Source: Oscheius tipulae (lineage: Eukaryota; Nematoda; Chromadorea; Rhabditida; Rhabditidae). From it: DNA of 64,000 nucleotides. The stretch is from assembly GCA_037178975.1 (NCBI GenBank), contig JASJZH010000004.1, forward strand, positions 8,060,001 through 8,124,000. The letters are read 5' to 3'. Positions 34,089 to 46,188 of the stretch are shown here, piece after piece; positions within the stretch are counted from its first letter, which is position 1; the number at the start of each line of letters is the position of its first letter. A program made the translations under genes and the position numbers. Below the pieces are notes generated by a model that was given only the letters and a program-made list of their open reading frames with translations, did not search any database and was not told the DNA's origin.

Positions 34089-36338
34089 TTAAAGCATTTC
34101 ATCCGGCATCATTGATCCTTTTCTTGAAAAGGAGCGCAGGGAACTGGTGTCGAAGGAGTGACTCACACTGAGGTAGGCACGTGAAGCTCTGGAATAGACT
34201 CTATGAAAGACGAGGTGGCAGGAAATAGTGAGGAGATTACCTGGGACGCGAGGGTCTGCGCAGGAGATGCTCATGAGGAGCCTCTGTTTCGGATAGAGAT
34301 GTTGGAGAGTCGCCGACGTCCACGTCGTCATCCTGAACGTTTTTGAATGTCGGAGGACAGAAACAGAGACAGAGAAGAAACGTTACTTACCTTTACAATA
34401 ACATAGTAGGCAGTGAGAAGAGCAGCACAGTTGGCGGCGATTGTAATTACAGAAAGCATCGGTTGAAGATGGCCCGAAATTAAGGCCAGCACCATTACTG
34501 GAATCAACATTGACAATGGTATGTGAAAACTTACAAGCCCTGTTATTTTGAAAGTGATTTATTGTGAGACTCAGCGTAGTGATAAAAGCTGTAGGCACTT
34601 GAACAATGAGAAAACTTATGGTTACTGTAGTGATGAGTATTCGGGTCTGATCCCGTGGCGTTCGACCGAAGCGGTTGCTGAAAATAGTCCATAAATTTCT
34701 GAAAAGTTTTTCGAAAACTACGGGGGTACGGTATCATGGGAGTACAACGAGGATACGGTATGGATCATTCTTATTCGAGTCAAATCCTACACAAAACTTA
34801 CATGACTCCTTCAAAAATTTTGAAAGTGTATGGGGAGAGGATTATCCTGTGCTTTGAGAGGTTACCCTTTCGAGGAAGGGAAAAATAAACTCACTGCCTG
34901 GTGGCCAGAGATCCCATGTCGATCTCCGGTTCTCTAATAAAGCCCACGTGGAGAAGACATAGAAGAAAGCCGGGTATGAGAAATTGGACCACGAAGTCAG
35001 CTAGTGGCAGAAAGACCTGCAAATTGAAATGTTCAACGGAAAGAAATGGCTAGAGTTTGTAATCAGCAGTTTCCATGAGATCTTTTGAATGCCACTAGCT
35101 TCCGGCAGAAGGACACCATACGTTAATAGATGCGGATAATTACTACTACGTAAAATTTTCGTTGGCCCATAGGCTCAAGCAGAATTGGATCTTAGGAACC
35201 TTAGATTTACGCTAGCGTCTTCACTGTGCCAACCTGCTCTTAAAGTCTAGAAATCTTATAAGCAAATCGATAACAGCCCACCTTCCAGAAAGACCTGTTG
35301 AAGATATTCATAAGAGCACCATCCTTGACCATACATCTGCTCGCCCAGCGAGGTGTTGGCTCAGTATCTAAACAAACTCTTGTCTTTGACAGACTGATTA
35401 ATACATACCCATACAAAATTGATAAGTAGTAGTATCATGTTCAAAGAAGCGTAAAACTCCGAGAGCACAACAAACAAAAATTATGACCCAAATGGCTCTT
35501 GAGAAACGTTCCACTGTTCTCAACTTTAGCGTGTTTCGGTGGTATTGTGTGAGAAATCTGGAATATAGAGTGTCCCGGGAGACTAAAGTACTGGTATGCC
35601 TGGCAGCAGCTAGTAGGACACTAAAAAGTGTCATCATGGTATCCATCGTGTGAGGTACAGCTTCCATGCTTGTTCGGAAAAGGTGACACATGACAACAGA
35701 CTGATTCAGGGATCTGTAAAGTGTTCAAAAATGTAATTTAACAGAAAGCTACCTGGTACCATCTCCAATGATATAGTACCAGACGGTAAACGGCATTGGA
35801 GCCAAGACACTTATCCAGCCACAGAAAGCGAGGAGCCAGATCATTTGATAGAGAGGATTCGGCTGAAAAAAAGGATTGTATGAACTGTATCAGTAACTAT
35901 CTTTGCAAATATATAAAAACAAGACAAATTAGTAAACCCACATATCTCCTGTCGCCTTCCCTTTTCTCACGCTTGCCCATCCCTAGAACAACAGCACAAA
36001 GTGGAGCAATTAGCGTCAAAAGAAGCATCGGATACGCGAATCCATAAACCACCTGCTTTTATATGATCTCATGTTTTTTGACCCATACCATATGCGTCCA
36101 ACCATTGTTCAGTCGGCCGAACATGAAGCCGACATTCAGTGACACCTCGCATTTTTTCCTCGGAAAGTCATAGAAGAATCCATCACCACAGCAACACTTG
36201 GCTGCCTAGATGGTTTTTGACTTGAAAAATACTAGTAAAACCCACCCTTTGATCCTCGGTAGCACACTGATCGGACGGTAGTATCGAAATGTTATGAATG
36301 CGGAGGTCGTCATCGCCATCAATTGAGGTCAGGTACAT
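34089..36338 (-). CDS. peptide GPCR of the myosuppressin/sex-peptide-receptor-like (DMSR) type
   Basis: This is a rhodopsin-type seven-transmembrane receptor spread over about ten short exons. The start is ATG 36336-36338, and the N-terminus has an N-glycosylation site (HNISI) and a Cys-rich stretch (KCCCGDGFF). TM1 is [23 protein letters not shown]2 is [19 protein letters not shown]. Before TM3 is [19 protein letters not shown], with the conserved Cys, followed by AAARHTSTL in the DRY position. Then come TM4 ([16 protein letters not shown]), TM5 ([15 protein letters not shown]), TM6 ([19 protein letters not shown]) and TM7 ([19 protein letters not shown]). The tail is Ser-rich and ends [13 protein letters not shown]. 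The pattern of EVIPH-type residues before TM3 and NLL-like TM6/7 spacing resembles DMSR/SPR receptors for FMRFamide-like peptides. The usual Asn in TM1 is replaced by Pro (LIAPL), which is odd. Confidence 0.65.
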
Positions 36339-39300
36339 TAATCATAAATAGGAGATGTTTCTGCAAAAAATGAAGTTTTCCTCCCGATTAAGGAACAAAA
36401 GAACGCGTAAGAGAATAATGGAAGGACACACTTGGAGTCATTGGATTAGATTGAGACCAAAGAGTCTCGGTGCGCTGTTTTTGTCTTAAACTGGCCAGAA
36501 GCAGGAAAAGAGTTATAAAATGAAAAAGCCATTCGAATGGAATCTAGTGTGATCAAAAAGAAGGACGGTTTTTTTTTTCAATAGCTGTAATTACGATTAA
36601 AAAGGAAGGTATTGGCAATAGGAACTCCCACATCGTCTTCTTCAAAGGCTGCTTCATCACAACTTCTGAAAGTTGCCGGAGGTTTGGGATGAAAACTTTT
36701 TGAAGGGAGTCAAAAAGGTTTTGTAACATGCTCCGAGAGTTAGAGAAATGTTTTCAGGGTTGACAACGTGGGAGGGAATCCTGAACCTTTGCAGTGGTAC
36801 GTTTATCCTGAACGCAAAGATAGATACATCCAGACGGAATATTATGATTTAAAAGCAAAGTTCAAGCAGCTTCTTTCATGTTTTCCTTTCCAAATCCCCT
36901 CCTGATTTCTTAAAAAAGAGAACTTGTCATGTAGACAGACAGATCAAGAGTACAGGAAGAGGCTTTGGAACATAGATCACTCTCACTGTTCCTGGAACAG
37001 GACAGAAAGCCTTAAACAAGTTCATGTTTACCAGATCGTTCAAAAGGCACAGATCAGATGATGAGTGACGCCGAAAAAGCAACTCGTTTGAATAATTAAC
37101 CTCGATTAATAGAGTAGGTACACAGAAATGAGTACACATTCCGAGGACCGGATTCTGGCGAGGAAATGAGTAAATGGAGAATAATCAGCTTTTCTGTTAA
37201 ACGATGAGATCAATAACTGGCGAGATGCATGAGTGCTAATCTGTTGCAAATCCGAGAGGATTCTCTTTTCTCTCGGTCCCTCGACCCGACCCGTCTAGAG
37301 ACGCAATTAGCATCGTTTTTCTTGTCTCTATTAGTTGAGTGGCAGAGAAGAGGGGTGCGTCTTTCTGGATAAAAAATTTGAAGACTTTTAAGAGTTGCTA
37401 TTGTGATATGTATGAATAACATTTTAAAAATTAGACAACTTTTTATTCCTAAACTGAACATGAACTGGCTTGATCTTCGGCTTCCAAATGTCTTGTTTCC
37501 CACTCTTGCGTCCCAAACTTGTTAAATTGCTTATTTTGAGCGTAGGGGTTAATACTCGTATATTAAAATCTTACTAGTAAGTTTTTCCTCCTAAACATTA
37601 AAGGCACTATCCCACAAGCGGCTTTTACTTCAAGCTGCCCTTCTTACGTTTGCGCCACAACTGAAGCCATGAGTAAGACATATTAGTGAGAAGGAAACTC
37701 TTTTATTAGTGTGATCTAGACACGTGAATAAGAAGAGCAGATGTTTTTGACAAGAACACATGAATAACTCACAATTAGTTTGTTCAATCTTCCAATTTGA
37801 TAAAACTTAAAATAAACGCTAGGTCTTTAAAAATAACTGCAAAGTAATCAGAAAACTCTTTAACTGAGCTAATCCGGCAAATGAAGACCGAAGGAGAAGG
37901 TCATTTAGAGAAAGTGAACTGAAATTGCCAGGATTAGGCAATTGGCGTCAATGCGGACTGATGATTTTTCACTCAAACGTTCGGAGAAAAGTTAAAATGT
38001 CTTATCTTTAGCTTCATAGCACTATTCTCGACCGGAACGGGGAATTCCTCTTAATAATGACGACAGAAAGTCGGTAATGATACGTGAGAGAATACATTAT
38101 CAACGCTAATTTAAAGCTTTTGGGGAGCTGGACGTGATGGATTGCAAAAGAGTCATGTTTTGATCTGGTTGGGAAGAGGTCAACAGCGGGACGATTGAGG
38201 TACTACTAGGGACAATTGCACTAGCCATATGGTGTGGTGTACTGCTTGGACACCCAAAAAAAATGTGCATTCGACTTTATGTTCGGACAAGCCTTTTACA
38301 CAGTATTTCTCCGTCACTGTAACCATTTTTTAATTTTCTAAACCCAAAAAAGAGAATGTCTTCAGATAATGTAGAGCAAGTAGATTATAACAATAGGTTC
38401 AGTTTTGAAACAACAGTGACCTCTAAAGTCAGAGACTGGATGGGAAAAATCATCGTGTTTAATTTTCACGTTTCGACGAAGTAAGAACATACAACTTTGG
38501 ATGTTTCGAATCCAAAAAAGGCTGAGCTGGATGCAATAAGCGCTGAGCTGAACTAGATATTTACGGCCTTGCGAAGAAATCTGAAGCCAGGAGAATTCGA
38601 TGCTCAGAAGATTTACAAGAGCAAAACACACGTATTATATTTTTCGATAGGAAAGATTGAATGAGAGATGGTTAATAATAGAAAATCTAGAGAGTTCTTG
38701 AAAAACTGACCTTCTTGACCCCAAAAACTCATCGGTGATCACTGCCTTATGAGCGTGAAATATATACGGCCAAGCTGAGAATGATAGAGATTCTCTGAAT
38801 GGTTAATCAGCACTGATAGGTAATGAGTTCTAGAGACTGATTTTTCTAGCCCGAGATATGAGTAAAATTGAGTCAGGGGCTTTTGATGCTTTCTTCAATA
38901 GGGACTCCACACTAACCACTTCCTGTCCGAGCTGTTTTTGCAAACCTGACGTGTCTTTTTGAGAAGGAGGTTGAGAGATCATTCCAAAACGAAAAAAGCG
39001 GTCTGAGATGTGAGGCAAATAAGAATCTCTGGCTGTCAAAAGATGAGGGTCAGTGTCGTCCGGGGACATCCGAATGCTTCGTTAGGCAAGGGCGAGACGA
39101 CCGACGACAGACCTCTCCCTCCAATGGGGACCTTTGAGAGGCGCAGAGACACCCCGCTCTCCTATCAATTTCGCTGTATTCAGTCTCGGTCTCCAGTGGA
39201 TTTGAGGCGAAGAAATCGAGAACCAACTTCCATTCAATGGAAGCTAAACACATTAACGTGTATCAAGTCAAAATGTGAACTGGGATGGGGTGTCGGGGAT

Positions 39301-40132
39301 GATGAAGGCTCTTTGTAAACATCTGCTTTCACAAGTTGTACGCCCCTTCGGAGCGTGCCTAACATGTTCGTTCCCCAGAAAAATTATTACTAAAGACAGT
39401 TTATCGCAAAGTAAGGCAGCGTACCTTTAGAAAGTTTTGTGTGCTAGTTTTATGTTATATAGAGAAAAAGAATATACTCTATGGCCTGCTTAATCACCTC
39501 AAAATATCAGCCAGATCGGTCAGAGAGGCTCCTCAAACACTCGCTTCTAGTTGAGATTCCACAATTCCCAAAAACAATTTTCTTTATTTTCACAAACTGT
39601 GCGCTCGCTTCTTCAAGCGCTCCCTAGTGGCCTACCATCGTCGTCGCCGTTTGTGGAAAGAAGAAGTCCAGCACTGCGACACAGAGGGATCGTCATGCCA
39701 ACACCCATGGTACAAACTCAACCTCAGCTCAACTGCCAATCCATTCACTCGAAGATTACAGCACTACCGAATGTTCTGGACTTGCATGAACGAGGAAACT
39801 GAAATGGGCGAGAAAAGTGGCCGAGATGGAAGGAGGAAGGTGGTCGAAAACGATGACGGAATGGGTTCTCTGGATCAGCGACGAGCTCTAGGGAGGTGCA
39901 TGAGATGGGAAGATGAGCTGAAAAAAGCCTGTGGTCGTCTCGGACGAATTCCAACCACGTGGATACGACAGGCAAAAGAGGGAGGCGAAGAGTGGGTTTG
40001 CGCTATGGGAGCGGCAAGGGAGCCCTGACATGATAGTAACCTCTTGAGTCCGACAAAATAATAATATAATAATAAAAACACCATGGGTCCACTAATGCTA
40101 TATAAACACAAATCAAGTATTAAAGAGACAGC
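36339..40132. other. 3.8-kb region without a well-supported gene
   Basis: Two ORFs are worth recording. One is a minus ORF at 38830-39069 (MSPDDTDPHLLTARDSYLP..., then GLQKQLGQEVVSVESLLKKA), which could be one exon. The other is a plus ORF at 39627-40028 (133 codons, Arg/Lys/Trp-rich, overlapping ORFs in other frames). Neither has family motifs. A CG-rich stem-loop similar to the one at 20.7 kb lies at about 39340-39356. Confidence 0.4.
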
Positions 40133-42370
40133 CTACAAAAAGTTGTCACTTGTACAATCGCCTTCCATGAAATGAATGTCTCTTGGCAGATATGGACCAT
40201 CTTCTATTTCCTTCATGTCGATGAGAAAGTCTTGATCCAGAACCATCCCTTTGTCTGTCACGTCAATCTTCACAACCTGTCCTCCCTCCGTGAATAGTTC
40301 TGGATAAAACTGGGCATCCCACGCCTTGTAGATACCGTTCGATACAAATAGTCTCTTTCCGTCAAGACTCAACTGAATCAATGCAGGTCCTCCTCTAAAG
40401 TTCACGTCGCGAATTACGTTTGGATCGTTGAACTCGAACTGCTAAAAGTTAGTTGCTTCGTAAGTTAAAAAGTATACATTGACGCCTAGAAACGGAGTTG
40501 CCGGTAGGATTTCACTTTCTGTTGTGAGCAGACCACCTAGTGAAATTACTGACAAGGTGGAGACGCGGAAAGGATCGGTGATATCAAAACGCCAGATCTG
40601 AAATAACGTTCAGTTCAACGGTTGGACAAAAAAATTGGCAAGATAGAACGATTAAGACTTGCATTTAATTTTTTGTGACCTACTCTCTGATTCATCTTGC
40701 CTTTAAAAAAACGGAAGGCATTCCAAAATTTCTCTCAACCTCTACATGAGCAGGGTCAAAAGAATTAGATACCTCAAATTTGGGTAATTAAACCGGTGCG
40801 GCACATTCGCTTTAAGTGATAAGGCAAGTGGTGACGCTAGATGATACGGCAGAGAACCGTCTCCGCATTAGTGCGTGCCCCGCTCTGACTCTACCTGATA
40901 TTTTTCATGAAGGAACAACCAATTTCACTTTCAAAACAAGAGAAGAAGAAGACTTACAGCTCCATGAAGGTAACCACAAGTGAAAAGAGATCTGTCGTCA
41001 AAGGATATCACAAGATCGGTCAACATTGCCGGAATCTCTCCACACTCGAAATTTTTGACCTGAACGCAATGTTCCAGACCTAACATTTATGCTGCTTACC
41101 TGAATTGGCTGAACTTTGGCTACTTTATCAGCCATCCACTTTCCACTTAACGAGTCCATGTACAAATGAAAAATGGAGGATCCTATGGCAGAACAGACAA
41201 AGGCATGATTGATTTCTGGGTTGTGGACAAAGCGGACCGTTGTGGTCAGACAACCATCAAAACCGTCCAACTCGATGGTTTGTAGCAGCTCATTTGGTGA
41301 GATCTTGAAAACGTGGAGACAGTTGCCGAAGTTTTCCGATACATTCTCTAAATCGCTTTCTGACAGGCCCTTAAGAAACTTAGACAAGGTTTAAACGATA
41401 CATACCTGTCTAAAGATTCGAGGAGCTGACCATTCTGTTGTGATCAATATGTTTCGCCTGGTCTGAAGAGCAAAGTCACCACCGAATCCTGAGAATGTGT
41501 CTCTGGGACTCTTGTTTCTCAAATTGAACGTATGTCTGTCCAAAAGAACGAAATCTCCTTTGGCATATCCATCTCTATCACCGAGAGTCTGAAATGTACA
41601 GTCAACAAGAAACCGTCTAGGAGTACCGAAATGTGTACGGGAGCCCCTTTGATGGGAAGAGTTCTCACAGAATAGGGACAACTGATGTCTTTTTGATGGA
41701 GGTCGTGTCCCTTAATGACCTAAACTTTGTGAATTATAACATTAAGGAAGTGGTAAACCTTAACAACTTGAAGATTAGTACCGTCTACGGATACAATATA
41801 GATTCTGCTGGTATTCATACAGGGAACAACGATGTGTGACCGAAGGGTCTGAAAGACTTCGAATGAAAGACGAACAATGACACAGAGAGACAGAGGTATA
41901 CAATACCTTTTTCATTCCAATAGTGCTGCGGGTTGCTGCAGATCGAGTCCAGTTAATCCTTCCCGGCTCATCTCCTTTTCCCAAAAAACATGAGCCGACC
42001 ATCTTTCAAAAGTTATTTACAATCCACAAACTTGTAACTTACCTGCATGTACGTTGGGCTGTCTTTATCGAAGTCAAACATTCCTAATCGGTCACATTGA
42101 AGTCCTGAGACATGTGTCATACAAAAAATTGCCAGTTTTTCTGGAGTTGGTATCTAAATCTCTTTTTTGATCGATAGATAGTACTTTCAAAACCTCGAGG
42201 TTTTCGAAACTGAATGGTTTTACCGGATCATGAATCTGCTCTAGAGGACGTCTTTCGGGAAGAGAGACAGTAACTGAACGGGCAGTGTGGATATATTCGA
42301 CCCGTCGGTCAGTACTCTAAAAAATTTTACTGGAAATTCTGAGAGAACAACAAACCATACACACACCCAT
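40133..42370 (-). CDS. SELENBP1: selenium-binding protein / methanethiol oxidase
   Basis: This is the SELENBP1 family, copper-dependent methanethiol oxidases that make H2S, H2O2 and formaldehyde from methanethiol. The probable start is the ATG at 42368-42370, with about nine exons. Family landmarks appear in order: EKLAIFCMTHVSG (42130 region), SPTYMQ, GRINWTRSAA and STIGMKK. Then HIVVPCMNTSRIYIV, KGHDLHQKDIS and HISTLGDRDGYAKGDFVLLD, with STEWSAPRIFRQ at about 41400. Then VRFVHNPEINHAFVC and the C-terminal GGPALIQLSLDGKRLFVSNGIYKAWDAQFYPEL, ending MEGDCTSDNFL. Introns are mostly 31-60 nt; one at about 42190 is only 31 nt. The usual N-terminal GPREKI segment is poorly conserved. A degenerate partial copy lies at about 44.1-44.9 kb. 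Confidence 0.88.
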
Positions 42371-42999
42371 GAGGGGGCGATTGGACAGAGTCAGACGGCT
42401 TAGCGGCTGCCAATCCGTCAGCCTCTCTCTTTAATCAGGTCGGCAGAGCTGAAGGAAAGCTAATGCACTGTGTAGATCTCCGTTGCAGAGGTTCCAGTTC
42501 TTTCGGAAAAAAAGACAAGACGCGATACAGTGCAACGGCGGAAAAAAAGTACTTATCTCAAAGTCAGTCAGTAGTGTGCATGCAGAAGCTGACCCCTGAA
42601 GGGAGAACTGAACGTGGTTGTAAGAGCACGGGGATTGCAAACAGGGAGACGATGGAGGTATTGTTATTACAAAGAAGGCCAACTTCTACAGGTTCTCGTA
42701 GTTAGGGTCGGACATATAGAAAGTAGACGGATGGCTCTAATAAATGGATAACTCATACTCTTCACTCTATTTTCATACAATAACCTAACATGTTTGACAC
42801 ATCACAGATGTCTTCCTAAACTAACTCCGTATTGGATCAGCCTTTCGTAGGCGGGTTCAAAAGACGATACATAATGATCATTCCGAGACAGCCACAAATA
42901 AACTACCATTTGCACGTAATTTGCTCGTTCTTGACTGCAATCTAACCTCATTCTTTACTCTCGCAATATGACTTATGGTTGACTAGTCAGTCTCCGTGA
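42371..42999. other. intergenic region
   Basis: This is the upstream region shared by the SELENBP gene (minus) and the membrane-protein gene (plus). I see no coding exon with support. Confidence 0.4.
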
Positions 43000-44118
43000 A
43001 TGGATCCAAAGTACAGTACTTTCTCTCAAGCTAAATATCGCCATATACGCGGCCATTTTGGAAAGAGCGCCAGTGAGAACAATATTGTACTACACTGTTT
43101 CACCCGTCCTGTTAATTTACGTAGCATTGCCGATCCTGGTTCTAATCGTCTATTGACAAAAGAATCCCTTCTAAACAACTTCCAAAAATGGGTTATCGTT
43201 CAGTGTGCTGTGGTTTTTATTTGTGCACTAATATTGATATTTGAGCAGCTTGTTAGTAACTTTGTTTTTGTCTACGTCTTTCGTTTAGGCTATGTTTTCC
43301 GACAAAGTTTTATCGTCCACTGAATCATTCGCATACTTTTTGGTTCTGCAGCTAATGGATTGGTTTCTTCATTTTGATGGCATATCCAGTCTTGTTTTCT
43401 CGATCTATTGGAAAAATATTTTTGTTAGGTAGCTGCTTTCAGTTGGCATTAATTATTTTCTAGAAATCGGCCGCTGGAAATTTTCCTCTACGCCATAATA
43501 GGTGTTTTTGAAACATTAAAACTATCGTTTTTTGTAGCACAGTTTTTGATGCGGTCTGGTATCGGCATGGCAACAGAGTTTTATTCTTTTTGGCAGGGCT
43601 CGGTAAGATTCGTCATTGCTTATAAACTTTCAGTTTGAGATTTTACACTATGTCGATAAATATGGTCTGCCCCTGTTTGTCATTCTGGGAAACCTCTACT
43701 GCTATATCGTTCTGTATAGAATGCACAAATCCTATTCGGAAATCGTCCTCGCAGGAATCAGAAAAATGTCTTTAGGAATGTTTCTAAAGGTTTAGCATTG
43801 CTTAACGTCGTTATTTTTGAATGTGTAGGCACTCGATTATACACCTAGTCTGCTTTATTTCTGTTCTTCCGTTGTGGCCGAATACTTTTATGCCGATTCC
43901 GAGTGGGAAGAATGCGTATCAGCACAAATTTGTGATGCCATGGCACCTGTAAGAGAAAATTTCTGCAAATAATTGATTACGATTTCCAGATTTATATGAC
44001 AGCTACGAATCTTCAACCACTACTTAGTGCCCTACTGATTGCTTACTCAATATCTGGGTTAATGAAGAAAAACACAAAGCAAAGAGTTCGCATTGAACCG
44101 TCTACCGGCATGACATAG
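43000..44118 (+). CDS. unrecognised nematode multipass membrane protein, receptor-like
   Basis: Exons are 43000-43250, 43288-43429, 43465-43501, 43538-43601, 43633-43791, 43831-43949 and 43991-44118, with introns of 31-41 nt. The product begins MDPKYSTFSQAKYRHIRG with a hydrophilic N-terminus of about 60 residues. Hydrophobic segments then follow: WVIVQCAVVFICALILIF, FAYFLVLQLMDWFLHF, LEIFLYAIIG, LPLFVILGNLYCYIVLY and LLSALLIAYSISGLM. The end, KKNTKQRVRIEPSTGMT, is basic. At least five or six membrane spans are visible, compatible with a serpentine receptor, though none of the class motifs I know is clear. Splice-phase agreement at every junction supports a real gene. Confidence 0.62.
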
Positions 44119-44119
44119 A

Positions 44120-44930
44120 GTATCTTCCATACGGGGCAGATCGCCTGTACCAACGTAAAAAGAGTTGCTGGTAATATTTCGCTCTCCGTGGTTAGCCGTC
44201 CACCTAAGGTGATGACAGACAGTTGGAGTCAAGAGAAGGATCTGTATTATCAAAGCTCCGAAAATGAAGGATTTTGTATCGTTACTTGATTTTCTAGGAA
44301 TAATATCGAGGTCATAAGATAATAAAGTTTAGCGGCGCTTGCGTGAGAATGGTCCATCTGGACAAACATTATTACCTTCTCATTATAGTGAGGACTATTC
44401 CAAACTTTGTTTGAACCGTTACACAGAGTCGTAAGCATTAAACATCTAAAATTTGAGTAATTAAACCAATGTTGCACTCTTTAGGAACTCTTTAAAACAA
44501 TAAGAAAAACTGGAAAATTAAATGGTTCCGCGAAAATCAGGGAAACCCGCTAGTGCAGCTACATCAGGTAGAAATTTGACAAAGTTTGACTTGACTTGTC
44601 AAGAGAAATTTATCAATCGCAAATGTGAAAGTGGCTCAATCTCAACATAGAAACGCCATGGCTACAATTTTCTGTCAATGTTTATCGTTCACTCTTGCAA
44701 TCAGGAAGCCAAATTAATAGGGAGTGTGGAAATCATTCGTCGACGATTATGTGATTGGATATCAGTCCCACTGATGAACGACCCTCTATCAGTTCGTTCT
44801 CTTCTTCTATTGCCGAAGAACGACTTGCTTTGCGTACACACGGTATCTAAAACAGTGAAAATAACCTGTTGAAGGCCGACGACCAGGCCGCCAGAAACTT
44901 TAGCAACATTATCAGACAAAGAAGGGTTTA
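44120..44930 (-). pseudogene. degenerate partial copy of the SELENBP gene
   Basis: The block at 44160-44235 matches 40500-40570 in the intact gene (translation GNISLSVVSRPPKV against GRISLSVVSRPPS). Non-coding sequence near 44450 matches intronic sequence near 40775 (TGAGTAATTAAACC). A VAKV segment near 44915 parallels the one at 41120. Frames are broken and most exons are missing. The orientation is the same as the functional gene, so this is an old direct duplication with the membrane-protein gene between the two. Confidence 0.5.
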
Positions 44931-45043
44931 CGCGACCACCATATGACCGGTTAGCGTAACTGTCAGGAAAATAAGATCAAGAACAAGGTTTGATGTCTCT
45001 TTTATGAAAGACGACTGTGTACACGAGATATGTGAAGAGCTTC

Positions 45044-46033
45044 TTAATATCCAGGAGCGGTACGAGGAGGAGGGCAGTGGTCGCAAGCGCCCTTGTCTCC
45101 CTGGGCTCCATCTTCTCCTGGGCTTCCTGGCTGTCCGGGAGCTCCGGGCTGTCCATCGGATCCAGCATCTCCGGGAGGTCCCTGAGGTCCAGGTTGAGCT
45201 CCTTGTCCAGGGGCACCAGGCTGTCCATCGGGGCCAGGGGGTCCAGCAGGTCCGGGAGGTCCAGCGGGTCCAGCAGGGCCGGGAACGTCTTGGACTTGTC
45301 CGGGAGCTCCGGGCTGTCCAGGGGCACCAGGTTGACCGTCGTTTCCGGCTGGTCCAGGGGGTCCGGGAGGTCCGGCAGGTCCAGGTTGAGCGGCTCCTCC
45401 GGGGGCTCCAGGAGCTCCGGGGTTTCCGTTGGGTCCCTTGGGTCCGGGGTTACCGGCGGGTCCGGGAGGTCCAGCGGGGCAGTCGAAGCAGAAGTCATCA
45501 GCAGAAGGCTGAGCATCAGGAGCGGCATCAGATCCAGGCTGTCCATCGTTTCCGGGCTGTCCGTCGTTTCCGGGAGCTCCGTCCTGTCCGGGGGCTCCAG
45601 CGGGTCCAGCAGGTCCGGTTCCGCAAGAGCAGCAGCTTCCTCCCTGGGCGGCAGGAGCAGACTCGACGGGAGCATCGTATCCTTGACGAGCACGACGGTG
45701 CTTGCCAGTGGCAGCAGAACGACGGTGGGCGAGGTGAGCCTCACGCTTGATGCGTCCGAAAGCTCCGTGGGCAGACTCGTACTTAAGTTTGTATGTTTGA
45801 AACATAGGAAAAGATAGACTAACCCTCTTGTACTCATCCCAAAGACCGTCGGTTCTGTGCTGGCAGAAGTCGACCTCGGCCTGGAGGGAGGACTGAACGT
45901 GCTGCATGTAGTTGTACAACATAGGGACAGCGACGATGGCAGTCAGGGTGGCGACGGTGGAGATGGCAATTCCGAAGAAGGCCAACTTCCTCAGGCTCTC
46001 AGCCTCACGTGTCTCGTATTTAGGATCGGACAT
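45044..46033 (-). CDS. cuticle collagen, identical twin 1
   Basis: This cuticle collagen starts [19 protein letters not shown] at ATG 46031-46033. Its membrane segment is [19 protein letters not shown], followed by the family motif [20 protein letters not shown] 42-nt intron (inside the reading frame, between DEYKR and YESAHG) follows. Then come a basic furin-like stretch ([13 protein letters not shown]), a Cys cluster (CCSCG) and Gly-X-Y blocks broken by an acidic insert with CFDC. The C-terminus is [13 protein letters not shown]. The ATG lies directly after a TTTCAG acceptor. A 97-nt leader intron (46034-46130) precedes it, and a TATA box sits at 46183-46188. The protein equals that of 47667-48656. 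Confidence 0.93.
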   Translation of the reverse strand: MSDPKYETREAESLRKLAFFGIAISTVATLTAIVAVPMLYNYMQHVQSSLQAEVDFCQHRTDGLWDEYKRVSLSFPMFQTYKLKYESAHGAFGRIKREAHLAHRRSAATGKHRRARQGYDAPVESAPAAQGGSCCSCGTGPAGPAGAPGQDGAPGNDGQPGNDGQPGSDAAPDAQPSADDFCFDCPAGPPGPAGNPGPKGPNGNPGAPGAPGGAAQPGPAGPPGPPGPAGNDGQPGAPGQPGAPGQVQDVPGPAGPAGPPGPAGPPGPDGQPGAPGQGAQPGPQGPPGDAGSDGQPGAPGQPGSPGEDGAQGDKGACDHCPPPRTAPGY

Positions 46034-46182
46034 CTGAAAGTCCAAAGGTTGGGATCGGGATGAAAGGGAAAACTGGACAAATGGCAAGTTCCAAGAGTAG
46101 GAGTTCTTTTAGGGCAAACAGTTTGCTTACCTTGTGCCTTGGAGATGGCAGATGTGATGTTGCGCTATGGCAAGCGCCCAGC

Positions 46183-46188
46183 TTTATA
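46183..46188 (-). promoter_or_regulatory. TATA box of collagen twin 1
   Basis: TATAAA on the minus strand, about 52 nt upstream of the leader-exon donor at 46130. Confidence 0.6.

Noticed and set aside
39627-40028. 133-codon plus-strand ORF, Arg/Trp-rich
   Set aside because: No family motif, no splice context, and comparable ORFs in other frames of the same stretch. Probably chance.
45004-45837. Long ORFs antisense or out of frame in both collagen genes (up to 286 codons)
   Set aside because: They are frame shadows of Gly-Pro repeats, rich in Leu/Asp/Pro or Ser/Arg, and occur identically in both copies because the DNA is the same.
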